NCBI GenBank assembly: GCA_018897435.1
Contig: JAHIKI010000083.1
Coordinates: forward strand, 1 to 42,803
Length of the DNA stretch: 42,803 nt
Reading direction: 5' to 3'
Source of the DNA: Acidobacteriota bacterium
Lineage (GTDB): Bacteria > Acidobacteriota > Aminicenantia > UBA2199
The first letter of the stretch is position 1; every line of letters begins with the position of its first letter. The notes beneath the pieces were generated by a model, which was given only the letters and a program-made list of their open reading frames with translations, was not told where the DNA came from and did no database searches. The translations under genes were made by a program, and so were the position numbers. Positions 13,384 to 22,829 of the stretch are shown piece by piece.

Positions 13384-14817
13384 CTATCCGCAGCCCGGGG
13401 ATTTCTTCATGGCGGCCACTATTTTTAAAAACTCAGGGTCAGTGCGCAATCCATCCCATGCCGATTCATGTTCCAATTCCTCGGGATCGTCATAACCGCC
13501 ACGAATCGCTGCGGCGATGGTTTTCAAAGCTTTTTTTCTTTCACCATTGAGGGCCAGGGCCGTGGCCAAAGCCGCCAGTACCGACGGATGGCCGGGATTG
13601 ATCTCGACGGCGATCTGAAAAGCGAGGACAGCCCGAATCCCGTCCTTCTGCTCCAGGTAGGTTTGGCCGTCGTTGATCGCTTGGTTAAACAATGCCGCCA
13701 GCAACCGCCGGGCAACGAAGTGTTCCGGTTCCATATCCTTGGAATCGGCTTTTTTTCTCAGCGCGGGAATTGCAAGTTCTTTGACAATTTTTCGGGATTT
13801 GCCGGGTTCGAGCAATGGGCCCCGCAACTGGCTGTATGTCGTTTTCAGGCGCACGAGAGATCTCGCATACTCGCTTTCCCGGTCGCTTTCATTTTTGATA
13901 AAATCTTTCACACTGCCTGTCTTCCGCAAGTTGGCCGCTTTTTCACGGGCGGGATTGACATCGGCCAATCCCGAGAAATCGGCCGCAATGGATGCATATT
14001 GGCTGTAGGCACTCCCCCATTCCTGCTTGTTTTCAAGTTCGCGGGCTTTTTCCAGCGCCTGAGTCAGGAGTGTGGCGATCTTCTCATCATCCCGGTCCAG
14101 CGCCCCGCTTTTCATGGCTTGCAAATCAAGCCAAGCCAATGCGGCTGTGGCCAGTTCCGGCAACGGCCAACTATGCCGGCCGGGAAAAATCTCCAGCCGT
14201 TGCGGTGTGCCCTGGGCGCCCAATTTCCCTGATAATTCTTGCATTTCCGAATAGTTAAAATCAGCCAATCCGGCAGTGCCGAACCAGGGGACGTCAATGA
14301 CGTCCTTGGGATCGAGCCATGCGGGCAGCCCGCCACCGCAAGCGATCACGCCGCTTAATTTAACGGACAGCATTTTACCCAATCCGCACGCCGCCCGGGC
14401 TCCGCCGGAAAAGCCGGCCGAGTAAATCCTTTGATCGTCGATGGCCAGACGGGCATGCGAATCGCGCCAGATCGCCCGCGAGGCCTGCAGGATAATCTCC
14501 CAGGGGCCGTTCCTGGAATTGTTGGAGCCTACCAGAATACAGCCGTATTTCTCGGCCCCTTCCCTGAAAAGGCCAACAGGTATAGATCCTTTGCCGCCGG
14601 GATCGAAGCAATACATGACCGGCCAGCGGCGCCCGGGCTGGTAAGCCGTCGGCAGATACAGCGCGTAACTCTGGCCGGCATCGTGCAGACACGGCAGCGG
14701 ATCGAATATTTGCCCCGGCGGCAATTCTTCGGCCCAGAGCCAGGAAAGTGAAAAAAACAACAAAAGCATTAAAAATAAAGTGACACGGCCGGCCCTAGTT
14801 TGAATCCGTACCACCAT
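13384..14817 (-). CDS. Exported alpha/beta-hydrolase with C-terminal TPR region
   Basis: 477 residues from ATG 14817. Signal peptide or N-terminal anchor 11-29 (VTLFLMLLLFFSLSWLWA). Residues 45-225 resemble the PHB-depolymerase/esterase fold: PVMYCFDPGGKG, the nucleophile elbow SAGFSGGAR (S137) and a likely catalytic His in GRHSWP (H215). The remainder is helical, with a TPR-like stretch near 390-440 (AVLAFQIAVEINPGHPSVLAAL). The substrate is unknown. ATG 14817 is chosen because AAGGGA lies nine bases ahead and it starts just after the ilvE stop (14832); a longer frame to 14853 would overlap ilvE. Confidence 0.75.
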   Translation of the reverse strand: MVVRIQTRAGRVTLFLMLLLFFSLSWLWAEELPPGQIFDPLPCLHDAGQSYALYLPTAYQPGRRWPVMYCFDPGGKGSIPVGLFREGAEKYGCILVGSNNSRNGPWEIILQASRAIWRDSHARLAIDDQRIYSAGFSGGARAACGLGKMLSVKLSGVIACGGGLPAWLDPKDVIDVPWFGTAGLADFNYSEMQELSGKLGAQGTPQRLEIFPGRHSWPLPELATAALAWLDLQAMKSGALDRDDEKIATLLTQALEKARELENKQEWGSAYSQYASIAADFSGLADVNPAREKAANLRKTGSVKDFIKNESDRESEYARSLVRLKTTYSQLRGPLLEPGKSRKIVKELAIPALRKKADSKDMEPEHFVARRLLAALFNQAINDGQTYLEQKDGIRAVLAFQIAVEINPGHPSVLAALATALALNGERKKALKTIAAAIRGGYDDPEELEHESAWDGLRTDPEFLKIVAAMKKSPGCG

Positions 14818-14831
14818 TTTGTATGTTTCCC

Positions 14832-15902
14832 TTATTTCACTTTGAAAACCCAACCGTGTTTGTCTTCGATTTCGCCGTATTGGATTCCGGTCAGAGTAGC
14901 AAAGAATTTTTGCGCCCAGGGTCCGGTCTGGTTGCCATTGATAATGTGATCGCGTCCCTGAAACGCTATTTTGCCTACCGGGCTGATGACCGCGGCCGTA
15001 CCGGCGCCGAAAATTTCAGTCAATTTCCCGCTATGAATTTCGTCAATCACTTCTTCAATGGCGATGCGCCGCTCTTCAACCGCGAGACCCAGTTCGGGAG
15101 CCAATTCCAGCACTGACTTGCGGGTAATGCCATGCAAGATGGTCCCGTCCAGCGCCGGGGTGACCAGTTTGCCGTCGAGGATAAAGAAAATATTCATGGC
15201 CCCGACTTCCTCGACGAAACGGTGTTCGCCGGCATCAAGCCAGAGGACCTGGCTGTAGCCTTTTTGGGTGGCTTCACGGGTGGCCAGCAGGCTGCCGGCA
15301 TAGTTGCCGCCGGTCTTGGCTTCACCGGTCCCGCCGCTGCCGGCGCGGGAATAGGTGTCAGAGACCCACAGGCCGATGGGATTGAAACCCTCCTTGAAAT
15401 ACGGTCCCACCGGGGAGAGGATGATATAAAAAAGATATTCGTTAGAGGGTTTGACCCCCAGCGCGGCTTCGGTGCCGATCACGGTCGGCCGCATGTACAG
15501 GCTCGTCCCCATCTGGGTTGGGATCCAGCGTTCCTCGAGTTTGAGCAATTCGCATTCGGCTTCCAGAAACAGTTCCTCGGGAATTTCGGGCATGCATAGG
15601 CGCTGGAGCGAACGGTTCAGGCGCCGGGCGTTTTCCTGGGGCCTGAACAAAAGTATTTCATTTTTTTTGGATTTATAGGCCTTCTGGCCTTCGAAAACCT
15701 CCTGGCTGTAGTGGAAGACATTGGCCGCAGGCGACAAAACCAAAGGCTGAAAGGGTTTGATGCTGGGATTGTGCCAACCCGAACCGGAATAGTTCATGCT
15801 GAACATGTGATCGGTGAAATTGCGTCCGAACGACAATTTCAGGGGATCGTCAAACAGCGGCTTCAATTTTTCCTTAGCGGTCAATTCCCGGGAAATATTC
15901 AT
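14832..15902 (-). CDS. ilvE: Branched-chain amino acid aminotransferase
   Basis: 356 residues, the longer eukaryotic-type BCAT of fold-type IV PLP enzymes; interconverts leucine, isoleucine and valine with their 2-oxo acids. The PLP lysine is K196 in AKTGGNYAGSLLA. Other blocks: YSQEVFEGQKAY, MRPTVIGTEAALGV, VEEVGAMNIFF. ATG 15902 has AAGGAGG eight bases upstream (15910-15916) and its own promoter (15933-15961). The esterase gene follows after 14 bases and is probably co-transcribed. Confidence 0.94.
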   Translation of the reverse strand: MNISRELTAKEKLKPLFDDPLKLSFGRNFTDHMFSMNYSGSGWHNPSIKPFQPLVLSPAANVFHYSQEVFEGQKAYKSKKNEILLFRPQENARRLNRSLQRLCMPEIPEELFLEAECELLKLEERWIPTQMGTSLYMRPTVIGTEAALGVKPSNEYLFYIILSPVGPYFKEGFNPIGLWVSDTYSRAGSGGTGEAKTGGNYAGSLLATREATQKGYSQVLWLDAGEHRFVEEVGAMNIFFILDGKLVTPALDGTILHGITRKSVLELAPELGLAVEERRIAIEEVIDEIHSGKLTEIFGAGTAAVISPVGKIAFQGRDHIINGNQTGPWAQKFFATLTGIQYGEIEDKHGWVFKVK

Positions 15903-15932
15903 GAGCGAACCTCCTTGGCTTGCTGATTTTCT

Positions 15933-15961
15933 ATCTTATCTATTTTGCTTTTTTCTGTCAA
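15933..15961 (-). promoter_or_regulatory. Promoter of ilvE
   Basis: Perfect TTGACA (15961-15956), 17 bp, TAAGAT (15938-15933), about 30 bases before the start codon. Confidence 0.75.
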
Positions 15962-16047
15962 TGCCACGACTGCACGCATACCGACACAGCCATTTCGGGC
16001 TTTCATGGGTGTGGATTCCGGCTCACGGCCGCGCGCATCATGCCCGG

Positions 16048-17451
16048 TCAATTGCGCTTTATTTCGCAAAGCGTTCTCACCCAGGCGGTGAAATCGCCCA
16101 CATCGCCGTTGGAAAGCAAAATAACAACCTGCTTAAGCGAAAAATCCAGCTCGCTTACCAAGCGTTTGATTTCTTCATAATTGGCAAAAACATGAACTTT
16201 TTTCCCCATTGCCTCCAGTTCGGCCCGAAGGGCAGCGATATCCAGTCTCTCTGCAAGCGGAATTTTTTCCTTTTCATAAACATCCTTGATGACGATCTCG
16301 TCGGCCTGGCCCAAACTGGCCGGCAGCCTGTCTTGAAAAAAATTTCTCCGCAAACTCCAGGAGCGCGGTTCGAATAAAACCACGATCCTCCAACCCGGAT
16401 AGGCGTCCCGTAAACCTTCAAGGACCTGGGCGATGGCCGTGGGATGGTGCGCGAAATCCTCGATGAAAACCGTGTTCTGCAGCCGACCGAGGGGCGATAA
16501 CCGGCGCTCCACTCCGGCGAATGTGGCCAGTGCTTTGGCCACCGTCGCCTCCGCCAGGCCAAGCTCGTGTGCGAGAATGATCCCGGCCGTCAAATTCCAA
16601 ACATTGTAGGGCCCGGCCAGTGGCGAATGAAAATTGCGCCTGCGGCCGCCGCTCTCAAGCTCGAAATCGTAACCGCCCCGTTGCGGCCGCACATCGTTGA
16701 TTTCATAATCCGCTCCGGCGCGGCCGTAGGAAATGACCGGAGTAAAAGAGCAGCTGACCGCCTGGCGGGCCATCTCGTAATCGCCATTGACAATGATCCG
16801 GCCCCGGCCCGGAACCTGGTTGACCAGATTTTTGAAACTCTGCAGATAAGATTCGGCGGTCCGGTAAAAATCGATATGATCATGCTCCAGGGCGGTGATG
16901 AGCAGCAAGTCGGGGCGGTATTTAAAGAACTTGGCCGAGCGATCAAAAAATGCGCTTTCATATTCATCGCCTTCGCTGACAAAAAGGTCCCCGGCAGCCA
17001 GCTGGTGGTTGGCGGCGAAATTGACAGGTTTGCCGCCGATAAAAAAACCGGGACGCAGGCCGGCGACGGTCAGCAGGTGGGCAACGAACGAAGCAGTAGT
17101 GGTCTTGCCGTGGCTGCCGGCGACCACCAGAGACCGTTTGCCCTTGATGAAAAACCGCTGCAGGGCTTCGGCCATCGAAAAATACTCCAGGCCCTGGTCA
17201 AGAATATGTTCGGCTTCGGGATTGCCGCGGCTAATGACATTGCCGATAACGCAAAAATCGACGTTGGCGGGAATGTTCTGGGCGGAAAAACCCTGGAACA
17301 GGGTAATATTGAGGTCAGCGAGTAGCCGGTCGACCGGCGGATAAAAGCGGTTGTCCGATCCGTACACTTCATAGCCCTGCTGTTTGAAAAGGCCGGCCAG
17401 GGCGCTCATGCCGGTTCCAGCGATGCCGCAAAGAAAAACCTTTTTTACCAT
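16048..17451 (-). CDS. mpl: UDP-MurNAc:L-Ala-gamma-D-Glu-meso-Dap ligase (murein recycling)
   Basis: 467 residues of the Mur ligase superfamily. N-terminal Rossmann loop GIAGTGMSALAG (9-20), ATP loop GSHGKTTTA (112-120), EGDEYESAFFD (typical of Mpl), HDHIDFY and EDFAHHPTAI. Mpl joins recovered murein tripeptide to UDP-MurNAc. MurC is the main alternative, but the EGDEYESAFFD block and the pairing with ldcA, which makes tripeptide from tetrapeptide, favour Mpl. The start overlaps the ldcA stop by seven bases. Confidence 0.88.
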   Translation of the reverse strand: MVKKVFLCGIAGTGMSALAGLFKQQGYEVYGSDNRFYPPVDRLLADLNITLFQGFSAQNIPANVDFCVIGNVISRGNPEAEHILDQGLEYFSMAEALQRFFIKGKRSLVVAGSHGKTTTASFVAHLLTVAGLRPGFFIGGKPVNFAANHQLAAGDLFVSEGDEYESAFFDRSAKFFKYRPDLLLITALEHDHIDFYRTAESYLQSFKNLVNQVPGRGRIIVNGDYEMARQAVSCSFTPVISYGRAGADYEINDVRPQRGGYDFELESGGRRRNFHSPLAGPYNVWNLTAGIILAHELGLAEATVAKALATFAGVERRLSPLGRLQNTVFIEDFAHHPTAIAQVLEGLRDAYPGWRIVVLFEPRSWSLRRNFFQDRLPASLGQADEIVIKDVYEKEKIPLAERLDIAALRAELEAMGKKVHVFANYEEIKRLVSELDFSLKQVVILLSNGDVGDFTAWVRTLCEIKRN

Positions 17452-18353
17452 TTTACTCCGATCTCACAACGGAGCATTCCTGAATGCGCTTCCGTATCAA
17501 TTTCGGCTTTCACGCCCAGCGGCAGCACCTGGGCGGACCTGGCATGGCCGAAGGGCATGTCAAAAAGAACGGGGATGCCCAAGCCTTTCAATTTTTCCCG
17601 CCAGCGCCCGTAAAACATTTCTTTTTCCCCGGCGTCTTTGAAACAATTCGGAAATTCTCCCAATAGCAGGGCCCGTATGCGGCGGAACACCCCGGCCTGC
17701 TCGCACTGCCATAGCATCCTGTCCAGGCGGTATGGTCTTTCATTGACATCCTCAAGCAAAAGGATCTTGTTTTTCAGCGTCGGCAAGTACGGGGTCCCGA
17801 GCAATGAAACGAAATTGGACAAACAGCCGCCGCCGAGTAATCCCCTGGCCTGACCCGGACACAGTATGCTACCCGAGAAGCGCAGGGGCGGCTGGTTGCC
17901 GCTAAGCGCTGCCAAGATCTGCCCGCGGTCGTATTCACCTTTGGCCAGCCCCCCGTATACCATCGGACCATAGAAAACGACCATTTGCCGCCGTTCCAGC
18001 AGCTGCCATAGAAGGTAACTGGCGTCGGATGAAGCCACGACGATCTTCGGCTCAGCGATCACCAGCCGGTCCAGCAGCGGCAGAAGACAATTGGAGCCGT
18101 AGCCACCGCGCCCGGCCCAGACAGCCTTGATTTCGGGGTCAGAGAAAAATTCCTGCAGATCGGCCATGGTCCTTTGCGGCGGCCGTGCCAAAAAATCATT
18201 CCCGGAAAGGACCTCGTCCACTTCCCTGGGACAGAGCCCCATTTCCCTCAGGGCTTGCAGTCCCTGGCTGCGGTAGGGTTCCTTGACCGGAGAAGCTGGC
18301 AGGAAAATGCCGACGCCATCGCCGGGAAGCAACGGATCAGGCCTGTTGTACAT
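17445..18353 (-). CDS. ldcA: LD-carboxypeptidase (S66 family)
   Basis: 302 residues. GVGIFLPASP at the N-terminus, WAGRGGYGSNCLLPLLD (79-95), the nucleophile region ASSDAS (S109-D110), LLLEDVNERPYRLDRML with the catalytic Glu, and FDMPFGHA with the catalytic His. S66 enzymes cut the terminal D-Ala from murein tetrapeptides. The usual GYSD-x-T nucleophile motif is altered to ASSD-A-S here, but Ser-Asp is kept. Overlaps the kinase gene upstream (17 bases) and mpl downstream (7 bases), so kinase, ldcA and mpl form one transcription unit. Confidence 0.88.
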   Translation of the reverse strand: MYNRPDPLLPGDGVGIFLPASPVKEPYRSQGLQALREMGLCPREVDEVLSGNDFLARPPQRTMADLQEFFSDPEIKAVWAGRGGYGSNCLLPLLDRLVIAEPKIVVASSDASYLLWQLLERRQMVVFYGPMVYGGLAKGEYDRGQILAALSGNQPPLRFSGSILCPGQARGLLGGGCLSNFVSLLGTPYLPTLKNKILLLEDVNERPYRLDRMLWQCEQAGVFRRIRALLLGEFPNCFKDAGEKEMFYGRWREKLKGLGIPVLFDMPFGHARSAQVLPLGVKAEIDTEAHSGMLRCEIGVKW

Positions 18354-21300
18354 GCTTGGCGAACCTCATGATGATGGTCGTGCCCGCATCCGCAGAGGAA
18401 TGGATAGCCAAACTGCCCCGGTGCAGTTCCAGAAAACGGCGGGCAATGACCAGGCCCAGCCCGGTCCCCAGGTCCTTGGAAGAAAATTCTTCCTTGGCGA
18501 TCCGCTCCAGTTCCTCAGCGCTGATCCCGGTACCGTTGTCGCAGATGCGTACCTCCACCTCTTCCCCTTCCTGCGCCAGGGATACCCCAATCTCGCCATC
18601 CTTGCCGGCTACAGCTTCCAGGGCGTTGGTCAACACATTGTCGATCACTTGCTTGATCTTCTGGCGGTCGGCGACAACTTCGATCGCCGCCCCGGTTTTA
18701 TCCACGGTAAACCGGACCTGGGGATAAATGGAACGCATGTGGGAGATCGCTTCAGCGATCAGGTCATTGAGCGTGAAGGCTTCAGTTTTCAATTCATCCA
18801 GCTTCGACAAGTTCAAAAATCCGTACGCCACCCGGCGCAGGTGCTCGGTCTCTTCAATGATAAAGCGGATGGCGTTGGCGAGCACCGGTTTGTCGATCCC
18901 ATCCTTATCCTGCAGGGAACGCAGGATCTGTTCGGCCGACAGCCGGATCGGTGTCAGCGGATTTTTGACTTCGTGGGCCACCCTGCGTCCCAACTGGACC
19001 AGGGTTTTCATTTTTGAGATCTCGGAAACATTCTTTTTCTGCTCCTGTATCCCTTCCAGCATGGAATTGAAACCCTGATAAAGCTCGCGCAATTCTGTTT
19101 CAACCGGAATCTCGGCCAGGGGCCGCAAATTTCCCTGCTGGACATCAGCCATGCCGCGGTTCAAGCGGTGGATCGGTGCCAGGATCTTGTTGCGGAAAAA
19201 AAATGCTGCGGCCATGCCTATAACAATCAGAATGAAAAATATCGTCACCATGAAGTCGATGTAATAAGTCCGGGCCCGCAGCAAGTCGGCGCTGTTGAAA
19301 GGAAATTCGATGTCAAAAATGTAATTCCCGCTCGTCTTGAAATACAGGTCCAGAAATTTTTCTTTTTTTTGCAGCTGGAACTGCTGGTTATTTTGTTGCA
19401 GGATGTTGCGGATCCCGGAATTCAGGTAGATCGGCAATTGTGACCTGATGATCTTCCTGTGGTCAGAGGTAAAGAGCAGTATCCCGTTTTCATAGACACT
19501 GATGTTGTTTTCCAGTATTTTTTCCAGCAGGAACATGTGATTTTGGGTTATTTCGCCGCTTTCGCCCAGGAGATTGTTAATAATATTCAGAGCCGAGCGA
19601 CCGCGATCAAAGATCGCCTGGTCGCGTTGTGTTTCCAGGGAGAGAAAATTAAAATTCAACGCAAACAAGGTAAACACCGCGGCAGTAAGAATGGAGAGAA
19701 GAACAAGTATGGCGAATACTTTAACTGAAAATGAGCCGAAAAATGAGCGCCATGGGAATTTTTTAAAGGCCCGGCTATTGAAAAAGGCCATTAAAAGCAG
19801 CAGGAAAATCAAGATCTTGATGTATTCGGAAAAGGATTTGAAGAATGTGTTTTCCGGAAAAAAGATGATGACCATTTCCGTATCGTTATTGAAAACATAA
19901 CCGCTGTAGTCGATATCCATGGCAGAAAATCGGACCCAGGCGTCATTGTATTTTAAAAGCGCAGCCAGGTTTTCGGCATTGATATTGGTCGGATTTTCCA
20001 TGATGCGCCGATTTTCATCCAGCTTGATGTAGCCGATCCCGGCATCCTTGATCTTGCGGTCCAGAGTAAGCAGGGACACCTGGTCCCGGCTTTTCAGGAT
20101 CAGATCGGCGGAATTGAGCACCTGGACCATGATATAGCCCAGGTAGCGCTCCTGCTGAAACACGTTGATCGTGGCCACGGCCAGGCTTACTTTTTTCCCG
20201 AACAGAACGGCTCCCACGTTCTCCACGTGCCAGAACGGGAAAATATTTTCCTTGTTCAATTGAATGTAAGGGATCTGGTAGGAAAAAGAGTGGAGCACAT
20301 TACCGCCCGCGTCCACCACGTATATCCCGGAAGCGATGCTTTCCCGTGCCGCCAGAGTGTTTTTCCAGCATTCAGCCAATTCATTGCGCTTGTTTTTGTC
20401 GAATTGGGCGGAAAACGGCATTTCCAGTGAATTGAGCTCATAAACGATCTCGCGGGCAACCAGTTTGGCGTAATGGCTCTGGCTGGAAAAAATGGTCTTC
20501 AGGTTCTCCCGGATAAAGTCCTGTTTTTCAAGATAGGAGTACTGCGCCAGCCAATTGCCGACCGCAAATGCCAGCAGCAGCGGCACGGTGGCCCGCAGCC
20601 AGAAACGGCGCGGCCCCAGCAGCATGCCGGCAAAGATCAGGGCCAGAGGAAAGAAGCTGAAGATGGCCAAGGGAGCAAAGAGGGCACACAGGATCAGCGC
20701 CAGCGCCTGCAGCCCGATGAACGGCCATGAACGCCCCCAGTTAGTTGCTTTCAGGAAATGCGCGGCCGCCAGCAGCGGCATGAAATGCAGGACGCTGAGC
20801 AAGGCCAGTAGGCCGAGATAATCAGGGTTCAAAGCGAAATCGCCAAAGGGAAAATTCACGTTGCGCAAAACCCGGTCGGCGGCATAAAAAGCCGCCAGGG
20901 CCAAGCCATTAAATACGATCAGGGCTAAGATATTGCTTTTTAAGCGGATATATTTACGGCAAAACCAACAGGCCGCCAACAGAAATGCGAGCAGAACGAG
21001 CAATTGAAAAACAGAGCTCACGACCAGGGGCGAACGCGGGAAATAGATGTTTTTCTGAGCCAGCCAGGCCATGCCCCACCAAAGCGCAAAAGCCATCCCG
21101 GCCAGGGCCAGAAGCCTGACCACGGAATGGAATAACTTGGCTTGGGCAAAAGCCAGAAATACGATTAAAAACAGCAAAAAAAACAGTCCGTAAATGAGCG
21201 TTTTTTTTGTGTGGAGCGCTTGCTTGACAAAAGTCGCCCGTGAAAACACCAGGGTGAGAATGAGTTGATTTTGGCTGGGCTTGAGCAAGCGGGTGTAGTA

Positions 21301-21861
21301 AAAACGATCTTGCGCCTGGTCATAGGAAAAATCACTGGCGCCATCCGGCAGCGGGGCATTGGAATATTTCAGGTCAAAAACTGGATAAGGATAATCCTTA
21401 TTCCCCAGGATCGGGTTGGCGCGCATGTCCATAAAAAAACTCACATAGAACGCCCGCGGACCCAGGCGGCGCAGGAAATATACATCCTGGTTTTTCTTGA
21501 TCAGCCGCCACTCACCCTGGGACAAGTTGACGGGCTTGAAAAAGTATATCTCCCCGATATAGTCGGTTATGATACCGTTCTTTTCAAGGATCAGCGCTTC
21601 CTTTTTATTCAGATCGCCGGCAGTAAGCGTCCCGGCCAGGAAAGGGCCGCGCAGCGTTTCCGAGCGCAAAACGCATTTTTTTACTTCCTCAGCCAGAACG
21701 GTTTCCATGCGTTCGTAATTCTTTTCGACCCGGGACTGAATTTTCGCGGGCGACCAGCTGCCGGGAATGAAGATCGAAATCACCAGGATGGCGCCGGCCA
21801 GCATTGCGGACAGCGCGCCGAGGATTATATTTTTAAGCCGCGCAGATAATAGAGTTTCCAT
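18337..21861 (-). CDS. Very large membrane sensor histidine kinase (NtrY-like)
   Basis: 1174 residues. First membrane helix about 12-33, an extracytoplasmic region to about 220, a cluster of membrane helices about 225-437, a second large region about 440-680, paired helices near 687 and 708-732, a third extracytoplasmic segment and a last helix about 870-893. Then HAMP (about 895-945), HisKA with H963 in VAHEVKNPLTPIRLSAEQIL, and HATPase_c (N box DNVLTNALEAV, G boxes DNGTGIS and GTGLGL) to the end. The KNPLTPI block is typical of NtrY/NtrB-type kinases that pair with sigma-54 activators. Three separate sensing regions and over ten helices make it unusually long. Lying in one overlapping unit with ldcA and mpl suggests an envelope-related signal. 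Confidence 0.9.
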   Translation of the reverse strand: METLLSARLKNIILGALSAMLAGAILVISIFIPGSWSPAKIQSRVEKNYERMETVLAEEVKKCVLRSETLRGPFLAGTLTAGDLNKKEALILEKNGIITDYIGEIYFFKPVNLSQGEWRLIKKNQDVYFLRRLGPRAFYVSFFMDMRANPILGNKDYPYPVFDLKYSNAPLPDGASDFSYDQAQDRFYYTRLLKPSQNQLILTLVFSRATFVKQALHTKKTLIYGLFFLLFLIVFLAFAQAKLFHSVVRLLALAGMAFALWWGMAWLAQKNIYFPRSPLVVSSVFQLLVLLAFLLAACWFCRKYIRLKSNILALIVFNGLALAAFYAADRVLRNVNFPFGDFALNPDYLGLLALLSVLHFMPLLAAAHFLKATNWGRSWPFIGLQALALILCALFAPLAIFSFFPLALIFAGMLLGPRRFWLRATVPLLLAFAVGNWLAQYSYLEKQDFIRENLKTIFSSQSHYAKLVAREIVYELNSLEMPFSAQFDKNKRNELAECWKNTLAARESIASGIYVVDAGGNVLHSFSYQIPYIQLNKENIFPFWHVENVGAVLFGKKVSLAVATINVFQQERYLGYIMVQVLNSADLILKSRDQVSLLTLDRKIKDAGIGYIKLDENRRIMENPTNINAENLAALLKYNDAWVRFSAMDIDYSGYVFNNDTEMVIIFFPENTFFKSFSEYIKILIFLLLLMAFFNSRAFKKFPWRSFFGSFSVKVFAILVLLSILTAAVFTLFALNFNFLSLETQRDQAIFDRGRSALNIINNLLGESGEITQNHMFLLEKILENNISVYENGILLFTSDHRKIIRSQLPIYLNSGIRNILQQNNQQFQLQKKEKFLDLYFKTSGNYIFDIEFPFNSADLLRARTYYIDFMVTIFFILIVIGMAAAFFFRNKILAPIHRLNRGMADVQQGNLRPLAEIPVETELRELYQGFNSMLEGIQEQKKNVSEISKMKTLVQLGRRVAHEVKNPLTPIRLSAEQILRSLQDKDGIDKPVLANAIRFIIEETEHLRRVAYGFLNLSKLDELKTEAFTLNDLIAEAISHMRSIYPQVRFTVDKTGAAIEVVADRQKIKQVIDNVLTNALEAVAGKDGEIGVSLAQEGEEVEVRICDNGTGISAEELERIAKEEFSSKDLGTGLGLVIARRFLELHRGSLAIHSSADAGTTIIMRFAKHVQQA

Positions 21862-22235
21862 TCTTTTTCTTTCGGTTCATGAAAGGGATCAGCGCTCATG
21901 AAAAGGATCAATTTGTAAAAAACCTTGGCTCCGGAAAAGCGTTTTTTTAAAATCAAGTTCAATGATTGCACGGCGATATTTTCTTCGGCCTGGATGGAAG
22001 ACCACTCGATTTTCTCAGCTTCCAGCGAGGAAAAGCGAGATGAAAATTCCTCGATGAACTGCTCTTTGCTCATGGTGCCCTGCAGGGCGAGCGGCTCTTC
22101 CAGATTGAGGACGACACGCTGCCGGCAAATTGGTATCAAAGCGTTGAAACGGCCGTGCTGGATGGCTTCCTGCAGCGGCTGCATGACCAGGTAGTGCTGG
22201 GTGATCTGTAGCAACAGCAGCAACGTTGTAAGCAT
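21825..22235 (-). CDS. Small DUF4783-like hypothetical protein
   Basis: 136 residues from ATG 22235, beginning with a hydrophobic stretch (MLTTLLLLLQIT) that may be a short signal sequence or anchor. The rest has an alpha/beta pattern reminiscent of NTF2-like DUF4783 proteins (LQEAIQHGRFNALI, KEQFIEEFSSRFSSLE, KEWKLYYLRGLKI), a weak resemblance from memory. It starts three bases after the apt stop and its 3' end overlaps the kinase gene by 37 bases. The upstream continuation of this frame to 22763 is only the alternative reading of apt. Confidence 0.65.
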   Translation of the reverse strand: MLTTLLLLLQITQHYLVMQPLQEAIQHGRFNALIPICRQRVVLNLEEPLALQGTMSKEQFIEEFSSRFSSLEAEKIEWSSIQAEENIAVQSLNLILKKRFSGAKVFYKLILFMSADPFHEPKEKEWKLYYLRGLKI

Positions 22236-22237
22236 TT

Positions 22238-22750
22238 TCAGTATGTGATCAGGCTGCTGACCGGGTATTTCGCGATTTTGTCCCGCCCCTTTAAAAAGCC
22301 GAGCTCGATCAGGAATTCGATGCCGGCAACCTCGCCGCCCAGTTTTTCCGCCAGTAAGGCTGCGGCCAAAGCCGTGCCGCCCGTGGCCAGCAGATCGTCT
22401 ACGATAAGGACTTTTTCGCCGGGTTTGATGCTGTCTTCGTGGATCTCCAGGGCGCTGCTGCCGTATTCCAGGGTGTATTCCTCGCGGATGGTGCGGAAGG
22501 GCAGTTTTCCCGGTTTGCGGGCCGGGACGAAACCACAGCCCAGCTTGTAGGCCAGCACGCCGGCGAATATGAAGCCGCGCGCTTCTATTCCCAGCACCTT
22601 GTCGATCCTGGCATCCAGGTATTTCTTCAGCATCTGGTTCAGAGCCAGGCGGAAAGCTGCGCCGTCCTGCAGCAAGGTGGTGATGTCTTTGAAAATGATC
22701 CCTTGCTTGGGAAAATCTGGCACATCGCGGATGATGGTTTCCAGGTTCAT
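22238..22750 (-). CDS. apt: Adenine phosphoribosyltransferase
   Basis: 170 residues; converts adenine and PRPP to AMP in purine salvage. DFPKQGIIFKDITTLL near the N-terminus, GIEARGFIFAG, and the PRPP loop VLIVDDLLATGGT are all diagnostic. ATG 22750 follows GAGGAGG. It is the first gene of the overlapping run apt, small protein, kinase, ldcA, mpl. Confidence 0.96.
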   Translation of the reverse strand: MNLETIIRDVPDFPKQGIIFKDITTLLQDGAAFRLALNQMLKKYLDARIDKVLGIEARGFIFAGVLAYKLGCGFVPARKPGKLPFRTIREEYTLEYGSSALEIHEDSIKPGEKVLIVDDLLATGGTALAAALLAEKLGGEVAGIEFLIELGFLKGRDKIAKYPVSSLITY

Positions 22751-22829
22751 TCGTCCTCCTCAATGCACCATGATAATATATCCGGGAGATTTTTTAAATA
22801 AAAATAACACAACGTTTCATAATAATGGA

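Noticed and set aside
22241..22763. N-terminal extension of the small hypothetical gene to 22763
   Set aside because: This part is the alternative frame of apt, rich in Arg and His; the real start is ATG 22235 just after the apt stop.
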